From: Thermohalobaculum sp965263335
Lineage (GTDB): Bacteria; Pseudomonadota; Alphaproteobacteria; Rhodobacterales; Rhodobacteraceae
Reading direction: 5' to 3'
NCBI GenBank assembly: GCA_965263335.1
Contig: CBDHHE010000001.1
Coordinates: 4,898,001 to 4,962,000 of the forward strand
Length of the DNA stretch: 64,000 nucleotides
The notes under the pieces are model-generated. The model made no database searches. It was not told where the DNA came from and saw only the letters and a program-made list of their open reading frames with translations. Of this stretch, positions 17,762 through 26,149 are shown one piece after another (position 1 is the stretch's first letter; every line of letters starts with the position of its first letter). The translations under genes and the position numbers were made by a program.

Positions 17762-18006
17762 GGTCCCTCGTCGATGTCAGTCCAGCCGAGTTCCTGATCT
17801 AACGATTTGCCCCACAGCGCGAGCAACAGGATCGGCAGAGCGAGCGTGAAGACAATCGCGATGAACCCGAGCGGCGCGTAAGGCCCGAATATCAGGCTGA
17901 GCACGGCGATCCCGCCGACGACCCGCAGCCACAGCCCGAGCACGCCCTTGGCCTGCACAAGGAACCGCGCAAAGGGCGCCGTGATCGGTCTCAGTCTGAT
18001 TTTCAT
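17755..18006 (-). CDS. Small two-helix membrane protein of unknown function
   Basis: 83 aa, unrecognised. A basic amphipathic N-terminus (MKIRLRPITAPFARFLVQAK) is followed by two hydrophobic segments (about 22-45 and 48-67) and an acidic tail ending ELGWTDIDEGPW. It sits between the ATPase and the GNAT gene with a seven-base overlap with the latter, so it belongs to the transporter operon. No enzyme motif. It may be an accessory subunit of the transporter; that is inference from position only. Confidence 0.65.
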   Translation of the reverse strand: MKIRLRPITAPFARFLVQAKGVLGLWLRVVGGIAVLSLIFGPYAPLGFIAIVFTLALPILLLALWGKSLDQELGWTDIDEGPW

Positions 18007-18012
18007 GTCGGC

Positions 18013-18825
18013 CTAGTCATCATAGCTGTGCCCTGCGCGCAGGCCCTCGCGAACGCGGGCGGCCACTTCAAGAAACTCGGGCGAGTCGCGGATCTCGAGG
18101 GGACGTTCCGTCGGAAGCGGACTTTCGATCACGTCGATGATTTTGCCGGGCCGCGGGCTCATCACCACGATCTTGGTGGAAAGGTAGACGGCCTCGGGGA
18201 TCGAGTGCGTGACGAAGCAAATTGTCTTGCCCGTCTTCGCCCAGAGATCTCTGAGTTGCTCGTTCAGATGATCGCGCACGATTTCATCCAACGCGCCGAA
18301 GGGCTCGTCCATCAACAGAAGATCGGCGTCAAAGGTGAGCGCCCGCGCAATCGAGGCGCGTTGCTGCATGCCCCCGGAAAGCTGCCAGGGATACTTTCGT
18401 CCGAAGTCCGAGAGCCCGACCAGATCGAGCACTTGCGCCACCCGCTCGCGACGATCTGCTTGGGGATAGCCCATGACCTCGAGCGGCAGGCGCACATTGC
18501 GCTCGATCGTCCGCCAAGGGTAGAGCCCGGATGCCTGAAAGACATATCCGTAGCTGCGCGCGAGCCGTGCCTGTTCGGGCGACATGCCGTTGACCGTGAT
18601 CGAACCTCCGGTCGGCTTCTCAAGATCAGCGACCACCCTGAGAAAGGTGGTCTTCCCGCAACCAGATGGTCCGATGAAGCTGACGAAATCTCCCGAGCGC
18701 AGCTCCAGACTTACATCCGACAGCGCATGTACCGGTCCGTCATTGGTCTCGAAGACAAGATCGAGGCCCTGCGCCTTGATGACCGATCCGGGTGCGCTGG
18801 AGACGTGGTCTGTGTCTGGCTTCAC
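18013..18825 (-). CDS. ABC transporter ATP-binding protein (SsuB/TauB type)
   Basis: ATPase of the NMT1/THI5-type importer. 270 aa with Walker A GPSGCGKTTFL, Q-loop YVFQASGLYPW, signature LSGGMQQRASIARAL, Walker B LLLMDEPFGALDE and switch His in FVTHSIPEA. The start is uncertain: GTG 18825 is used; TTG 18837 would overlap the stop of the upstream membrane gene. The frame stays open far upstream, but that part is the shadow of the membrane gene. Works with the permeases at 15505 and 16449 and the binding protein at 14491. Confidence 0.9.
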   Translation of the reverse strand: MKPDTDHVSSAPGSVIKAQGLDLVFETNDGPVHALSDVSLELRSGDFVSFIGPSGCGKTTFLRVVADLEKPTGGSITVNGMSPEQARLARSYGYVFQASGLYPWRTIERNVRLPLEVMGYPQADRRERVAQVLDLVGLSDFGRKYPWQLSGGMQQRASIARALTFDADLLLMDEPFGALDEIVRDHLNEQLRDLWAKTGKTICFVTHSIPEAVYLSTKIVVMSPRPGKIIDVIESPLPTERPLEIRDSPEFLEVAARVREGLRAGHSYDD

Positions 18826-18833
18826 GGCGATGC

Positions 18834-19361
18834 TCAAGAACTGCGCTGCGCGCCCACTGATCGGTCGATGGGGCCGAGGAACATGCGCAGCACCTTGTCC
18901 CGTCCAACGGCCCCGATGAATTCCCCGAAGCCGGAATAGGCAAAGAACAAAATTGCGAGCCAGAGCTGAACCGCCCAAAACCGTGCCCACTCGAAATGGG
19001 CGGCTTCTTCTTCGAGACCGGCGGAGAACCCATAGTCGCTGGTGGCTGCCGCAACCAGCTTCTCGATCAGCCGGAAACAGAGGGTCACCACCATGTAGAG
19101 CGCAGTCTTCCAGGCGGTGTTCCAGATCAGCGGCTTCTCCGGATAGCGATTGAAAAACGGGAGCTTGTCGGCAACCAGCACGGCCTTGCCGCACACCATG
19201 CCCGCCAGGGTCGCCGCCACGTGAACCGACACGTCTGCAGCATGCCCTCTCGACAGCAAGGCGACCGTCAGCGCAATCACATTGAAGCTGATGACGAAGA
19301 ACACCGTCGGCGGCAGCATGTGCTTGAACTCGCGGACGACGAAGGACTGTGAAGCTGTCAT
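18834..19361 (-). CDS. Multi-pass membrane protein of unknown function
   Basis: 175 aa, unrecognised. Four hydrophobic segments: about 20-40 (PPTVFFVISFNVIALTVAL), 45-65, 85-105 (WKTALYMVVTLCFRLIEKLV) and 130-150 (FWAVQLWLAILFFAYSGFGE). A charged EEEAAHFEWARF motif precedes the last helix. ATG 19361 is chosen because AAGGAA lies 8-13 bases upstream; the longer frame to 19397 has no ribosome site. First gene of the transporter half of the pyrimidine region, immediately before the ATPase. Function cannot be assigned. Confidence 0.75.
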   Translation of the reverse strand: MTASQSFVVREFKHMLPPTVFFVISFNVIALTVALLSRGHAADVSVHVAATLAGMVCGKAVLVADKLPFFNRYPEKPLIWNTAWKTALYMVVTLCFRLIEKLVAAATSDYGFSAGLEEEAAHFEWARFWAVQLWLAILFFAYSGFGEFIGAVGRDKVLRMFLGPIDRSVGAQRSS

Positions 19362-19705
19362 GTGAGTGTTCCTTCGCTGGTCTTGCCATTCATCCATGGG
19401 CTCGGCTTGGTTCGGCCAAATCCGCCGCTGGATGAACGTTCCTGGTTTGCGAACGTGTGCCGGAGGACCTGTTGGCCCAAAGGCTCGTGGCTCTCGGTTG
19501 TTTCAAGCGCCCCCGAGCGCCACGCCGGCAAAGTCGCCAGACCTTTTTTGCGTCCGATGAACGTCCACCCGAGAAATGGCATCCTGTCAAAGATCGCAAT
19601 CAGACTCGACGCGTTCATCCGGGTCCGGTCGATCGCAGCTCGGATCGACAAGGTGACACCATCGATTTGGCCGCGACCTTCCGCAAGAGGACGATCCATC
19701 GCAAA
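19362..19705. other. 344-bp gap between dihydropyrimidinase and the membrane-protein gene
   Basis: No gene I can support. A leftward open frame (19358-19699) exists but lacks a ribosome site, a motif or a plausible composition. On the minus strand there is a TTGACA-like hexamer (complement of 19585-19590) that could be a -35 element for the transporter genes, but I see no convincing -10 at the right spacing. The gap separates the enzyme half (hydA and upstream) from the transporter half of the leftward array. Confidence 0.4.
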
Positions 19706-21166
19706 CTACACCCCGCTTGGAATGTTCATTGGATCGCGCTGGACCTTGCGGGGCGCTGTCAGCTCCTTCCAGCGGGCGAGTGCCTGGTTGACTGCGTGGA
19801 AGGCCGGACGGGGAACGAACCGTCCCCGGCCAGGGCGCGGCTGAGAGTTCTTGCCATGCTCCCAGATCACCTCGCCGCGACTTAGCGTATACCGCGCCTG
19901 AGCCGTCACCTCGATACCTTCGAAGACATTGTAGTCGATGATCGACTTCTGCGTTGTGGCCGAGATCGTCTTCGAGATCTTCGGATCCCACACCACCACA
20001 TCCGCATCCGCCCCTTCGACGATCGCGCCCTTCTTCGGGTAGACGTTCAGGATCTTCGCGATGTTGGTCGAGGTGCAGGCGACGAACTCGTTGGGGGTCA
20101 GGCGGCCTGTCTCGACCCCCTTCGTCCAGAGAACGGGCATCCGGTCCTCGAGCCCGCCAGTCCCGTTCGGGATGGCTGGGAAGCCCGCCAGACCCATGCG
20201 CTTCTGTTCGGTCGAGAAGGCGGCATGGTCGGTGGCCACCACCTGGAGCGACCCGGCCGCGAGCCCGGCCCAGAGCCCGTCCTGATGTTCCTTGCCGCGG
20301 AAGGGCGGGGACATCACCCGGCGCGCCGCATAGTCCCATTCCTTGTCGAAGTACTCGCTCTCGTCGAGCACCAGATGCTGGACCAAGGGTTCGCCGTAAA
20401 CCCGCATGCCCTTTTGACGGGCCCGGCGGATGGCTTCATGTGCCTGTTCGCAGGACACGTGCACGATGTAGAGCGGAACGCCCGCCGCATCGGCAATCAT
20501 GATCGCGCGATTGGCGGCCTCACCTTCGACCTCGGGCGGGCGTGAAAAGGCGTGACCTTCAGGTCCGGTGACGCCCTCGGACATGTACTTTTCCTGCAGC
20601 GCCGCGACAACGTCACCGTTCTCGGCATGGACCAGTGGCATGGCGCCCAGCGAGGCGCAACGCTGGAAAGAGGCGAACATCTCGTCGTCCTCGATCATCA
20701 GCGCGCCCTTGTAGGCCATGAAGTGCTTGAAGGTGTTGATTCCCCGTTTGACCACCTCGGCCATTTCGGCGTGGATCTGTTCGTTCCAGCCCACGATCGC
20801 GCAATGGTAACCAATGTCGACGCAAATCTGGTCCTTCGACTTCTCGTCCCAGGACTTCACCGCGTTCATCAGCGAGCCATCCTCGCCCGGCAAAACGAAA
20901 TCGACCAGCATGGTCGTGCCGCCCGTTGCCGCAGCCCAGGTGCCGCTCTCGAAGGTCTCGGCGGCGGTGGTGCCCATGAAGGGCATCTCCAAATGCGTGT
21001 GCGGGTCGATACCGCCCGGGATGACATAGGCGTCGGAGGCGTCCACCACCTCGTCGCCTGAAAGGTTCTCGCCGATTGCAGCGATGGTCTCGCCCTCGAT
21101 CAGCACATCGGATTTCCATGTGCGGTCGGCGGTGCAGACGGTGCCGCCCTTGATCACCTTGCTCAT
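19706..21166 (-). CDS. hydA: Dihydropyrimidinase
   Basis: Cytosolic amidohydrolase that opens dihydrouracil or dihydrothymine to the N-carbamoyl-beta-amino acid, second step of reductive pyrimidine catabolism. 486 aa, family length. Metal ligands are visible: HTHLEMP (H-x-H), the carboxylated Lys in FKHFMAYKGALM, HAENGD, HVSCEQAHEA and ATDHAAFS. N-terminal KGGTVCTADRTWKSDVLI and late STNIAKILNVYPKKGAIVEG match bacterial dihydropyrimidinases. Next to the carbamoyl hydrolase and, further on, preA/preT, it completes the pathway. Only two small genes separate it from the hydrolase. Confidence 0.95.
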   Translation of the reverse strand: MSKVIKGGTVCTADRTWKSDVLIEGETIAAIGENLSGDEVVDASDAYVIPGGIDPHTHLEMPFMGTTAAETFESGTWAAATGGTTMLVDFVLPGEDGSLMNAVKSWDEKSKDQICVDIGYHCAIVGWNEQIHAEMAEVVKRGINTFKHFMAYKGALMIEDDEMFASFQRCASLGAMPLVHAENGDVVAALQEKYMSEGVTGPEGHAFSRPPEVEGEAANRAIMIADAAGVPLYIVHVSCEQAHEAIRRARQKGMRVYGEPLVQHLVLDESEYFDKEWDYAARRVMSPPFRGKEHQDGLWAGLAAGSLQVVATDHAAFSTEQKRMGLAGFPAIPNGTGGLEDRMPVLWTKGVETGRLTPNEFVACTSTNIAKILNVYPKKGAIVEGADADVVVWDPKISKTISATTQKSIIDYNVFEGIEVTAQARYTLSRGEVIWEHGKNSQPRPGRGRFVPRPAFHAVNQALARWKELTAPRKVQRDPMNIPSGV

Positions 21167-21193
21167 CTCATCTCTCCCCGCCGCCCGCGGCGG

Positions 21194-21481
21194 CTATTGC
21201 GTCCGGTCCTCACACTTCCACGAAACCTTGGGATACTCGCGACGAACACAGTTCAGGCCGCATTCCCAGAATGCATCGTCTGCCCAGCCGGCGGCAAGCA
21301 CGTGTATCACCGCGGTCTTGCGACACGCTGCGAGCGTGGCGAACGCGCCGAGACTGAGCTCGAAGCTCTGCTCGGTCTTCACCGGCCACAGAAAACCCCG
21401 CCACGGTTTCTGGGCTGCCGCCAGCGGATCCACCGAGCCCGCGAGGATCACAACCGCCAAGAGCATCTGCAGCAATCTCAT
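21194..21481 (-). CDS. Small secreted cysteine-containing protein, unknown function
   Basis: 95 aa with a Sec signal (LLQMLLAVVILAGSVDPLAAA) and a mature part of about 70 residues. Four cysteines in ACRKTA, FWECGLNC and WKCED suggest two disulfides in the periplasm. I do not recognise a family. ATG 21481 is used; a GTG nine bases upstream (21490) is also possible. It lies 28 bp upstream of hydA in the same direction, so it is probably cotranscribed with the pyrimidine genes. Confidence 0.6.
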   Translation of the reverse strand: MRLLQMLLAVVILAGSVDPLAAAQKPWRGFLWPVKTEQSFELSLGAFATLAACRKTAVIHVLAAGWADDAFWECGLNCVRREYPKVSWKCEDRTQ

Positions 21482-21563
21482 CCGGCTCACGTCGCCCGGT
21501 CTCTCAGGACGTCAGGTCTTTCAGAACGGGTCAAAGCTGGGATCCTCCATCCTTCTCATCTGG

Positions 21564-22055
21564 TCAGCCAGCCGAACAGCCGAGCTCATCCAGCGCCCTG
21601 CGAGAACCGTTGAGCGTGTAGTCGCTGTAGCGCAGTGTCTCGGAGCCCACCTGCACGTCGCTGCCCTGTTTGAGCGCCGAGATCAGGGTGTCGGATACAT
21701 CGCTTGCCCCGCCGGCGATGGTGTCGGTGCCCGGGCGCTCACGCAGTTCGGTTTTCTCTGAATGTACGTGATCCAGACCAGAAAAGACGCTAATTTCAAA
21801 GGCATCAGAGATCACTGCGGGCTCCGGAGCTGCGCGGTCGATGGCGATCACATGACCGGATGGGCTCGCGGCGTCACATCCGACAAGCAGGGCAAGTCCG
21901 CCGCGGCTGCCGATGGCGGCATAGCGCTTGCCGTATCTCACCACCGTCTCCCATGCGCCGGCGCCGACCTCAGGTCCGCGCGGTGCTGGTGGAGTGCGGA
22001 AGTCCTTGCAGGCCAGCAAACCGGCACAGGTCACGGCTGCAACACAAGCGCGCAC
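21564..22055 (-). CDS. Predicted lipoprotein of unknown function
   Basis: 163 aa with a lipoprotein signal (RACVAAVTCAGLLAC). The mature part has WETVVRYGKRYAAIGSRGG and a region containing SDTLISALKQGSDVQVG; no catalytic motif recognised. GTG 22055 is preferred because AGGGG lies upstream. A TTG start at 22079 would extend the N-terminus and overlap the hydrolase stop. It sits 13 bp after the hydrolase gene, so it is in the operon. Role unknown; an envelope protein in a cytosolic catabolic operon is unexpected. Confidence 0.6.
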   Translation of the reverse strand: MRACVAAVTCAGLLACKDFRTPPAPRGPEVGAGAWETVVRYGKRYAAIGSRGGLALLVGCDAASPSGHVIAIDRAAPEPAVISDAFEISVFSGLDHVHSEKTELRERPGTDTIAGGASDVSDTLISALKQGSDVQVGSETLRYSDYTLNGSRRALDELGCSAG

Positions 22056-22068
22056 GATCCCCGCCCCT

Positions 22069-23319
22069 CTATTCGACAATCTGGGCTGTTTCGACCACCG
22101 CGTGGAATAGAACGTTTGCGCCTTTTTCGGCCCACTCCGGCGTGATCTCCTCGGCCTCGTTGTGGCTGAGCCCGTCGACGCAGGGGCACATGATCATAGC
22201 AGTCGGGGCGACCTTGTTGATCCAGCATGCATCGTGGCCCGCGCCGCTGACGATGTTCCGGTGCGAGTAGCCCAGCCGTTCCGCGGCATCACGAATGGCA
22301 CCGACGCAGCCATGGTCGAACTCGGGCGGATCGAAGGCGCCGACGATCCTGGATTCAAACGATATCCCGAGAGCTTCACAGATTTTCGGGGCTTCCTCCA
22401 TCAACCGGGACGTCATCGCCTCGAGCGTCTCGAGCACGTGGCTGCGAAAGTCCACGGTGAAGACAGTGCGGCCCGGGATGATGTTGCGAGAGTTTGGATA
22501 GACGTCGATATGTCCGATCGCGCCGACCGCATTGGGCTGCTCAGACATCGCGATTTCATGAACCAGCTCAGTGATTTGAGCGAGGCCTCTGCCGGCGTTT
22601 CTGCGCATGTTCATAGGGGTCGAGCCCGTATGGCTCTCCTTGCCGGTGACCGTGCATTCGATCCAGCGCAGTCCCTGCCCGTGGGTGACGACGCCAATAT
22701 CGACCGCTTCTGCCTCGAGGATCGGCCCCTGCTCGATGTGCAGTTCGAAGAAGGCATGCATCTTGCGTGCGCCGACGTCTTCTTCGCCACGCCAGCCGAT
22801 GCGCTGCAGTTCATCACCGAACTTCTTTCCCTCTGCATCCGTGAGATTGTACGCCCAGTCCTGGGTGTGCACCCCGGCGAAGACGCCAGAGGCGAGCATC
22901 GGCGGCGCATAGCGGGCGCCTTCTTCATTGGTCCAGTTGGTGACGACGATCGGGTGGCGTGTTCTGATGCCGGTCTCGTTGAGAGTGCGGATGATCTCGA
23001 GCCCGCCGAGCACCCCCAGGACCCCATCGTATTTGCCACCTGTGGGCTGCGTGTCGAGATGACTGCCCACATAGACCGGCAACGCTTCGGGATCCGTGCC
23101 CTCGCGGCGGGCAAACATGTTGCCCATCTGATCCACGCCCGTGGTCAAGCCCTCGGAATCACACCACTTTTTGAAAAGTGCGCGGCCTTTCGCGTCGTCG
23201 TCGGTCAGGGTCTGGCGGTTGTTGCCACCGGCAATGCCGGGACCGATTTTCGCCATCTCCATCAAGCTGTCCCAGAGCCTGTTGCCGTTGATGTGCAGGT
23301 TTGCGCCGGGAGCGGACAT
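22069..23319 (-). CDS. Zn-dependent hydrolase, N-carbamoyl-beta-amino-acid amidohydrolase (M20/HyuC type)
   Basis: Metal-dependent amidohydrolase of the peptidase M20 fold, expected to release beta-alanine (or beta-aminoisobutyrate), CO2 and ammonia from N-carbamoyl-beta-amino acids, third step of pyrimidine reduction. 416 aa. Metal-site motifs: VGSHLDTQP, GVLGVLGGLE, NEEGARY and HIEQGPILE, plus dimer/substrate motifs HTGSTPM and GAGHDACW. The family also includes allantoate amidohydrolase and L-carbamoylases; hydA, preA and preT nearby make the pyrimidine role most likely. A RutR-type box lies 20 bp upstream of the ATG. Confidence 0.92.
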   Translation of the reverse strand: MSAPGANLHINGNRLWDSLMEMAKIGPGIAGGNNRQTLTDDDAKGRALFKKWCDSEGLTTGVDQMGNMFARREGTDPEALPVYVGSHLDTQPTGGKYDGVLGVLGGLEIIRTLNETGIRTRHPIVVTNWTNEEGARYAPPMLASGVFAGVHTQDWAYNLTDAEGKKFGDELQRIGWRGEEDVGARKMHAFFELHIEQGPILEAEAVDIGVVTHGQGLRWIECTVTGKESHTGSTPMNMRRNAGRGLAQITELVHEIAMSEQPNAVGAIGHIDVYPNSRNIIPGRTVFTVDFRSHVLETLEAMTSRLMEEAPKICEALGISFESRIVGAFDPPEFDHGCVGAIRDAAERLGYSHRNIVSGAGHDACWINKVAPTAMIMCPCVDGLSHNEAEEITPEWAEKGANVLFHAVVETAQIVE

Positions 23320-23338
23320 GGGCGGGCCTCTCGCTGTC

Positions 23339-23354
23339 TTGACCAGATGGTAAA
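23339..23354. promoter_or_regulatory. RutR-type operator
   Basis: TTGACCAGATGGTAAA matches the E. coli RutR consensus TTGACCAnnTGGTCAA at 13 of 14 defined positions. It lies between the divergent hydrolase gene (ATG complement at 23319) and the RutR-like gene (ATG 23401), so it could repress both. The match to a known consensus next to a clear RutR homologue makes this a strong call from sequence alone. Confidence 0.85.
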
Positions 23355-23400
23355 TTTGACGCTACCAAGCCCGTGGGTCGGGTCAAGGAAAACCTGAGGC

Positions 23401-24021
23401 ATGCAGGAGCAGACGAAGAAGCCAACCCGTATCCAGTTGGAAAACAGGCAAAAAATCCTGTCAGCGGCGCTGAATGTCTTCGCGCGCGATGGATTTCGCG
23501 GTGCGACAGTTGACGCCATCGCAACGGCAGCCGGGATGTCGAAGCCGAACCTGCTATACTACTACCCCAGCAAGGACGGGATTTACCGGACGGTGCTGGA
23601 GGGGCTGCTGGACGCCTGGCTGGCGCCGCTGCAGGAGATCGACGCCGACGGCGATCCGGCACGCGAAATCGCCGCCTACATCGAGCGCAAGATCGAGTTG
23701 GCGCGAGATTATCCAATGGAATCAAAGCTGTTTGCGAATGAGATGCTGCGGGGCGCGCCGATTCTGAGTGACGTGATCGAAGGGGAACTGAAGGCGCTGG
23801 TCGATGAGAAGGCGGCCATCATCAAGGACTGGTCCGCGCAGGGTCGTCTGACATCGATCGACCCCTACCATCTGATCTTCGCGATCTGGGCGGTGACCCA
23901 GCACTATGCCGATTTCGATGTACAGGTCAGATCCGTTCTCGGCGATGAGGGCGAGGGCCGGTTCCACGATGCCGCCACCGCGCTGAAACGAATCTTTCTC
24001 GACGGTCTCAAACCCCGCTGA
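23401..24021 (+). CDS. rutR: TetR-family regulator RutR-like
   Basis: Pyrimidine-responsive repressor of the RutR/YcdC type, 206 aa. N-terminal HTH at about 15-60 (ILSAALNVFARDGFRGATVD, NLLYYYPSKDGIYRTVL). The ligand domain closely follows E. coli RutR in the segments WLAPLQEI, ELARDYPMESKLFANEMLRG, ELKALVDEKAAIIKDW and DPYHLIFAIWAVTQHYADF. E. coli RutR releases DNA on binding uracil. Here it is divergent from the carbamoyl hydrolase with a RutR box between them, so autoregulation and control of the catabolic genes are likely. Confidence 0.93.
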   Translation: MQEQTKKPTRIQLENRQKILSAALNVFARDGFRGATVDAIATAAGMSKPNLLYYYPSKDGIYRTVLEGLLDAWLAPLQEIDADGDPAREIAAYIERKIELARDYPMESKLFANEMLRGAPILSDVIEGELKALVDEKAAIIKDWSAQGRLTSIDPYHLIFAIWAVTQHYADFDVQVRSVLGDEGEGRFHDAATALKRIFLDGLKPR

Positions 24022-24265
24022 ACGCCTGCACGGGCCGTGTGATTTCCATGCACAAACCGTATTCAAACGGTTCTTGTCGGGTTTTCCTGTTCTGATGTCG
24101 TGAGAGTTTCCCGCGGGCGCGTTCCGGTCGTTCGCGAATATGGCACCAGCGCCCAACGGTGAACGAATTGTTATCATCCTGCTCGATAGGCTCGGTGGCA
24201 CGTGCTTACAGCTCGAAGCTGATTCCCGCCGCAGATCCCCAGGATACGGAGCCAGGAGAACCCAC

Positions 24266-24730
24266 ATGGCCTACCGCGACGACTTCTATATTGCCGCCAA
24301 CATCGTCGGCTACACCGGGCAGCTCAACAACAACCCCACTGTGTACTTTAGCAAGCAGCTTGCCGACGGTATTCTCTACGGACACATCACCCAGCATCAC
24401 AACATCGCTGACAACATCGGCCGGGAGAAGCTGAACAGCCACCCGCAGTATGTGATTCAGAACGAGAACCACAACGGCATGCGCGCGGTCGAGAAGCGGG
24501 GCAACAACATCTTCCACTACAGCCGGTCGCTTTTCGTGCCGATGGCCGGCCTGAATGCAGGTCAGCAGGCTTTGCTGACCCAGGCAATCGCGAACTTCCA
24601 GGACATGAAGAAGTATCACTCGCTTTCGTTCGACGAGATCGTCGCGCGTTACGGCCTGAATGCACCCAACTCCGTCGGCAACCTGGTGACTTACTGGGAG
24701 AACATGGCCGGAGAAGTGGTCGGGGTCTAG
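24266..24730 (+). CDS. Conserved-looking protein of unknown function
   Basis: 154 aa I do not recognise. It is rich in Asn, His and Tyr (AANIVGYTGQLNNNPTVYFS, YGHITQHHNIADNIGREKL, NENHNGMRAVEKRGNNIFHY) with a helical C-terminal half (NAGQQALLTQAIANFQDMKK). No signal peptide or membrane segment. Start is well supported by AGGAGA eight bases upstream of ATG 24266. It lies alone between rutR and the convergent preA with about 240 bp of non-coding DNA upstream. Its composition differs from its neighbours, so it may have been acquired. Confidence 0.7.
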   Translation: MAYRDDFYIAANIVGYTGQLNNNPTVYFSKQLADGILYGHITQHHNIADNIGREKLNSHPQYVIQNENHNGMRAVEKRGNNIFHYSRSLFVPMAGLNAGQQALLTQAIANFQDMKKYHSLSFDEIVARYGLNAPNSVGNLVTYWENMAGEVVGV

Positions 24731-24781
24731 CGACACCCCGCCCAGACGGCGCACACGCGCCCGCCACCCAGGGGTCGCGGC

Positions 24782-26086
24782 CTATTCCGCCGCGACCTTC
24801 GAGGGGTTGTTCGGGTGTGTCGTCCAGTCGCCGTGCGTCGAGGACACCGGCTGGCCTGTGCGTTTGTCGATGACACCGGGGGCGAGGCGCTCCATCGTGA
24901 TGCAGGTCTCGACCGGGCAGACATTGACGCAGAGATTGCAGGCCACGCATTCGGCGTCGATCACCTCGAAGACACGGCCCTCGCGCATCGCGATCGCCTG
25001 GTGCGAGGTGTCCTCGCAGGCGGCGAAGCAGCGCCCGCACTTGATGCAGAGGTCCTGATCGATGCGCGCCTTGGTCACGTAGTTCAGGTTGAGGTACTGC
25101 CAGTCGGTCACGTTCGGCACGGCGCGCCCCGTGACGGCGGACAGATCGGCGTGGCCCTTCTCGTCCATCCACGCCTTCAAGCCCTCGATCATCTCGGTGA
25201 CGATCCGGAAGCCGTAGGTCATGGCCGCGGTGCAGACCTGCACATTGCCGGCGCCAAGTGCCAGGAACTCGGCCGCGTCGCGCCATGTCGTGACGCCGCC
25301 AATGCCCGAGATCGGCAGATCGGCGGTCTCGGGATCGCGGGCGATCTCGGCCACCATGTTGAGGGCGATCGGTTTCACCGCCGGCCCGCAGTAGCCGCCG
25401 TGGCTGCCCTTGCCGTCGATCGAGGGTTCGGGCGAAAAATCATCAAGGTTGACCGAGGTGATCGACGAGACCGTGTTGATCAGGCTGACCGCATCGGCGC
25501 CGCCCGCATGCGCCGCCCGGGCGGGGTAGCGCACATCCGTGATGTTGGGCGTGAGCTTCACGATCACCGGCATCCGGGTATGGGTCTTGCACCAGCGGGT
25601 GACCATCTCGATGTACTCCGGCACCTGGCCGACCGCCGAGCCCATGCCGCGTTCGGACATGCCGTGCGGACAGCCGAAGTTGAGCTCGACCCCGTCGGCT
25701 CCGGTCTCCTCGACGCGGGCGAGGATGTCGCGCCAGCAGGGCTCCTCGCAAGGCACCATCAGCGAGACCACCATGGCGCGATCCGGGTAGTCGCGCTTGA
25801 CCTGCTTGATCTCGCGCAGGTTGATCTCGAGCGGGCGGTCGGTGATCAGCTCGATGTTGTTGAGCCCCAGCAGACGCCGGTCGGCACCATAGACGGCACC
25901 GTAGCGCGGACCGTTGACGTTCACGACGGGCGGGCCATCCATCCCGAGGGTCTTCCACACGACCCCGCCCCAGCCGGCATCGAAGGCACGGCGCACATTG
26001 TAGGCCTTGTCCGTGGGCGGCGCCGAGGCCAGCCAGAACGGGTTCGGTGATTTGATGCCTACGAAGTCGTTTCGAATGTCGGCCAT
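24782..26086 (-). CDS. preA: NAD-dependent dihydropyrimidine dehydrogenase subunit PreA
   Basis: FMN and iron-sulfur subunit that reduces uracil or thymine to the 5,6-dihydro form. 434 aa: a DHOD-like TIM barrel (about 1-310) with NPFWLASAPPTDKAYNV, GVELNFGCPHGMSERGMGSA and ISGIGGVTTWRDAAEFLALG, then a C-terminal ferredoxin-like domain with two cysteine sets, CIKCGRCFAACE and CVACNLCVNVCPVE. Partner PreT is encoded upstream with DUF1428 and methyltransferase genes between them, apparently in one leftward operon. Confidence 0.96.
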   Translation of the reverse strand: MADIRNDFVGIKSPNPFWLASAPPTDKAYNVRRAFDAGWGGVVWKTLGMDGPPVVNVNGPRYGAVYGADRRLLGLNNIELITDRPLEINLREIKQVKRDYPDRAMVVSLMVPCEEPCWRDILARVEETGADGVELNFGCPHGMSERGMGSAVGQVPEYIEMVTRWCKTHTRMPVIVKLTPNITDVRYPARAAHAGGADAVSLINTVSSITSVNLDDFSPEPSIDGKGSHGGYCGPAVKPIALNMVAEIARDPETADLPISGIGGVTTWRDAAEFLALGAGNVQVCTAAMTYGFRIVTEMIEGLKAWMDEKGHADLSAVTGRAVPNVTDWQYLNLNYVTKARIDQDLCIKCGRCFAACEDTSHQAIAMREGRVFEVIDAECVACNLCVNVCPVETCITMERLAPGVIDKRTGQPVSSTHGDWTTHPNNPSKVAAE

Positions 26087-26149
26087 CAGGACCTCCTAAT
26101 GTGTCTCTGGGATCGGCTGGAAACCGTCGAGATCGCTCATGGTTCGCCC

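Noticed and set aside
19358..19699. Leftward open frame of 113 codons after hydA
   Set aside because: No ribosome site, no recognisable motif, and it runs into the upstream region of the membrane-protein gene; reported only as a gap.
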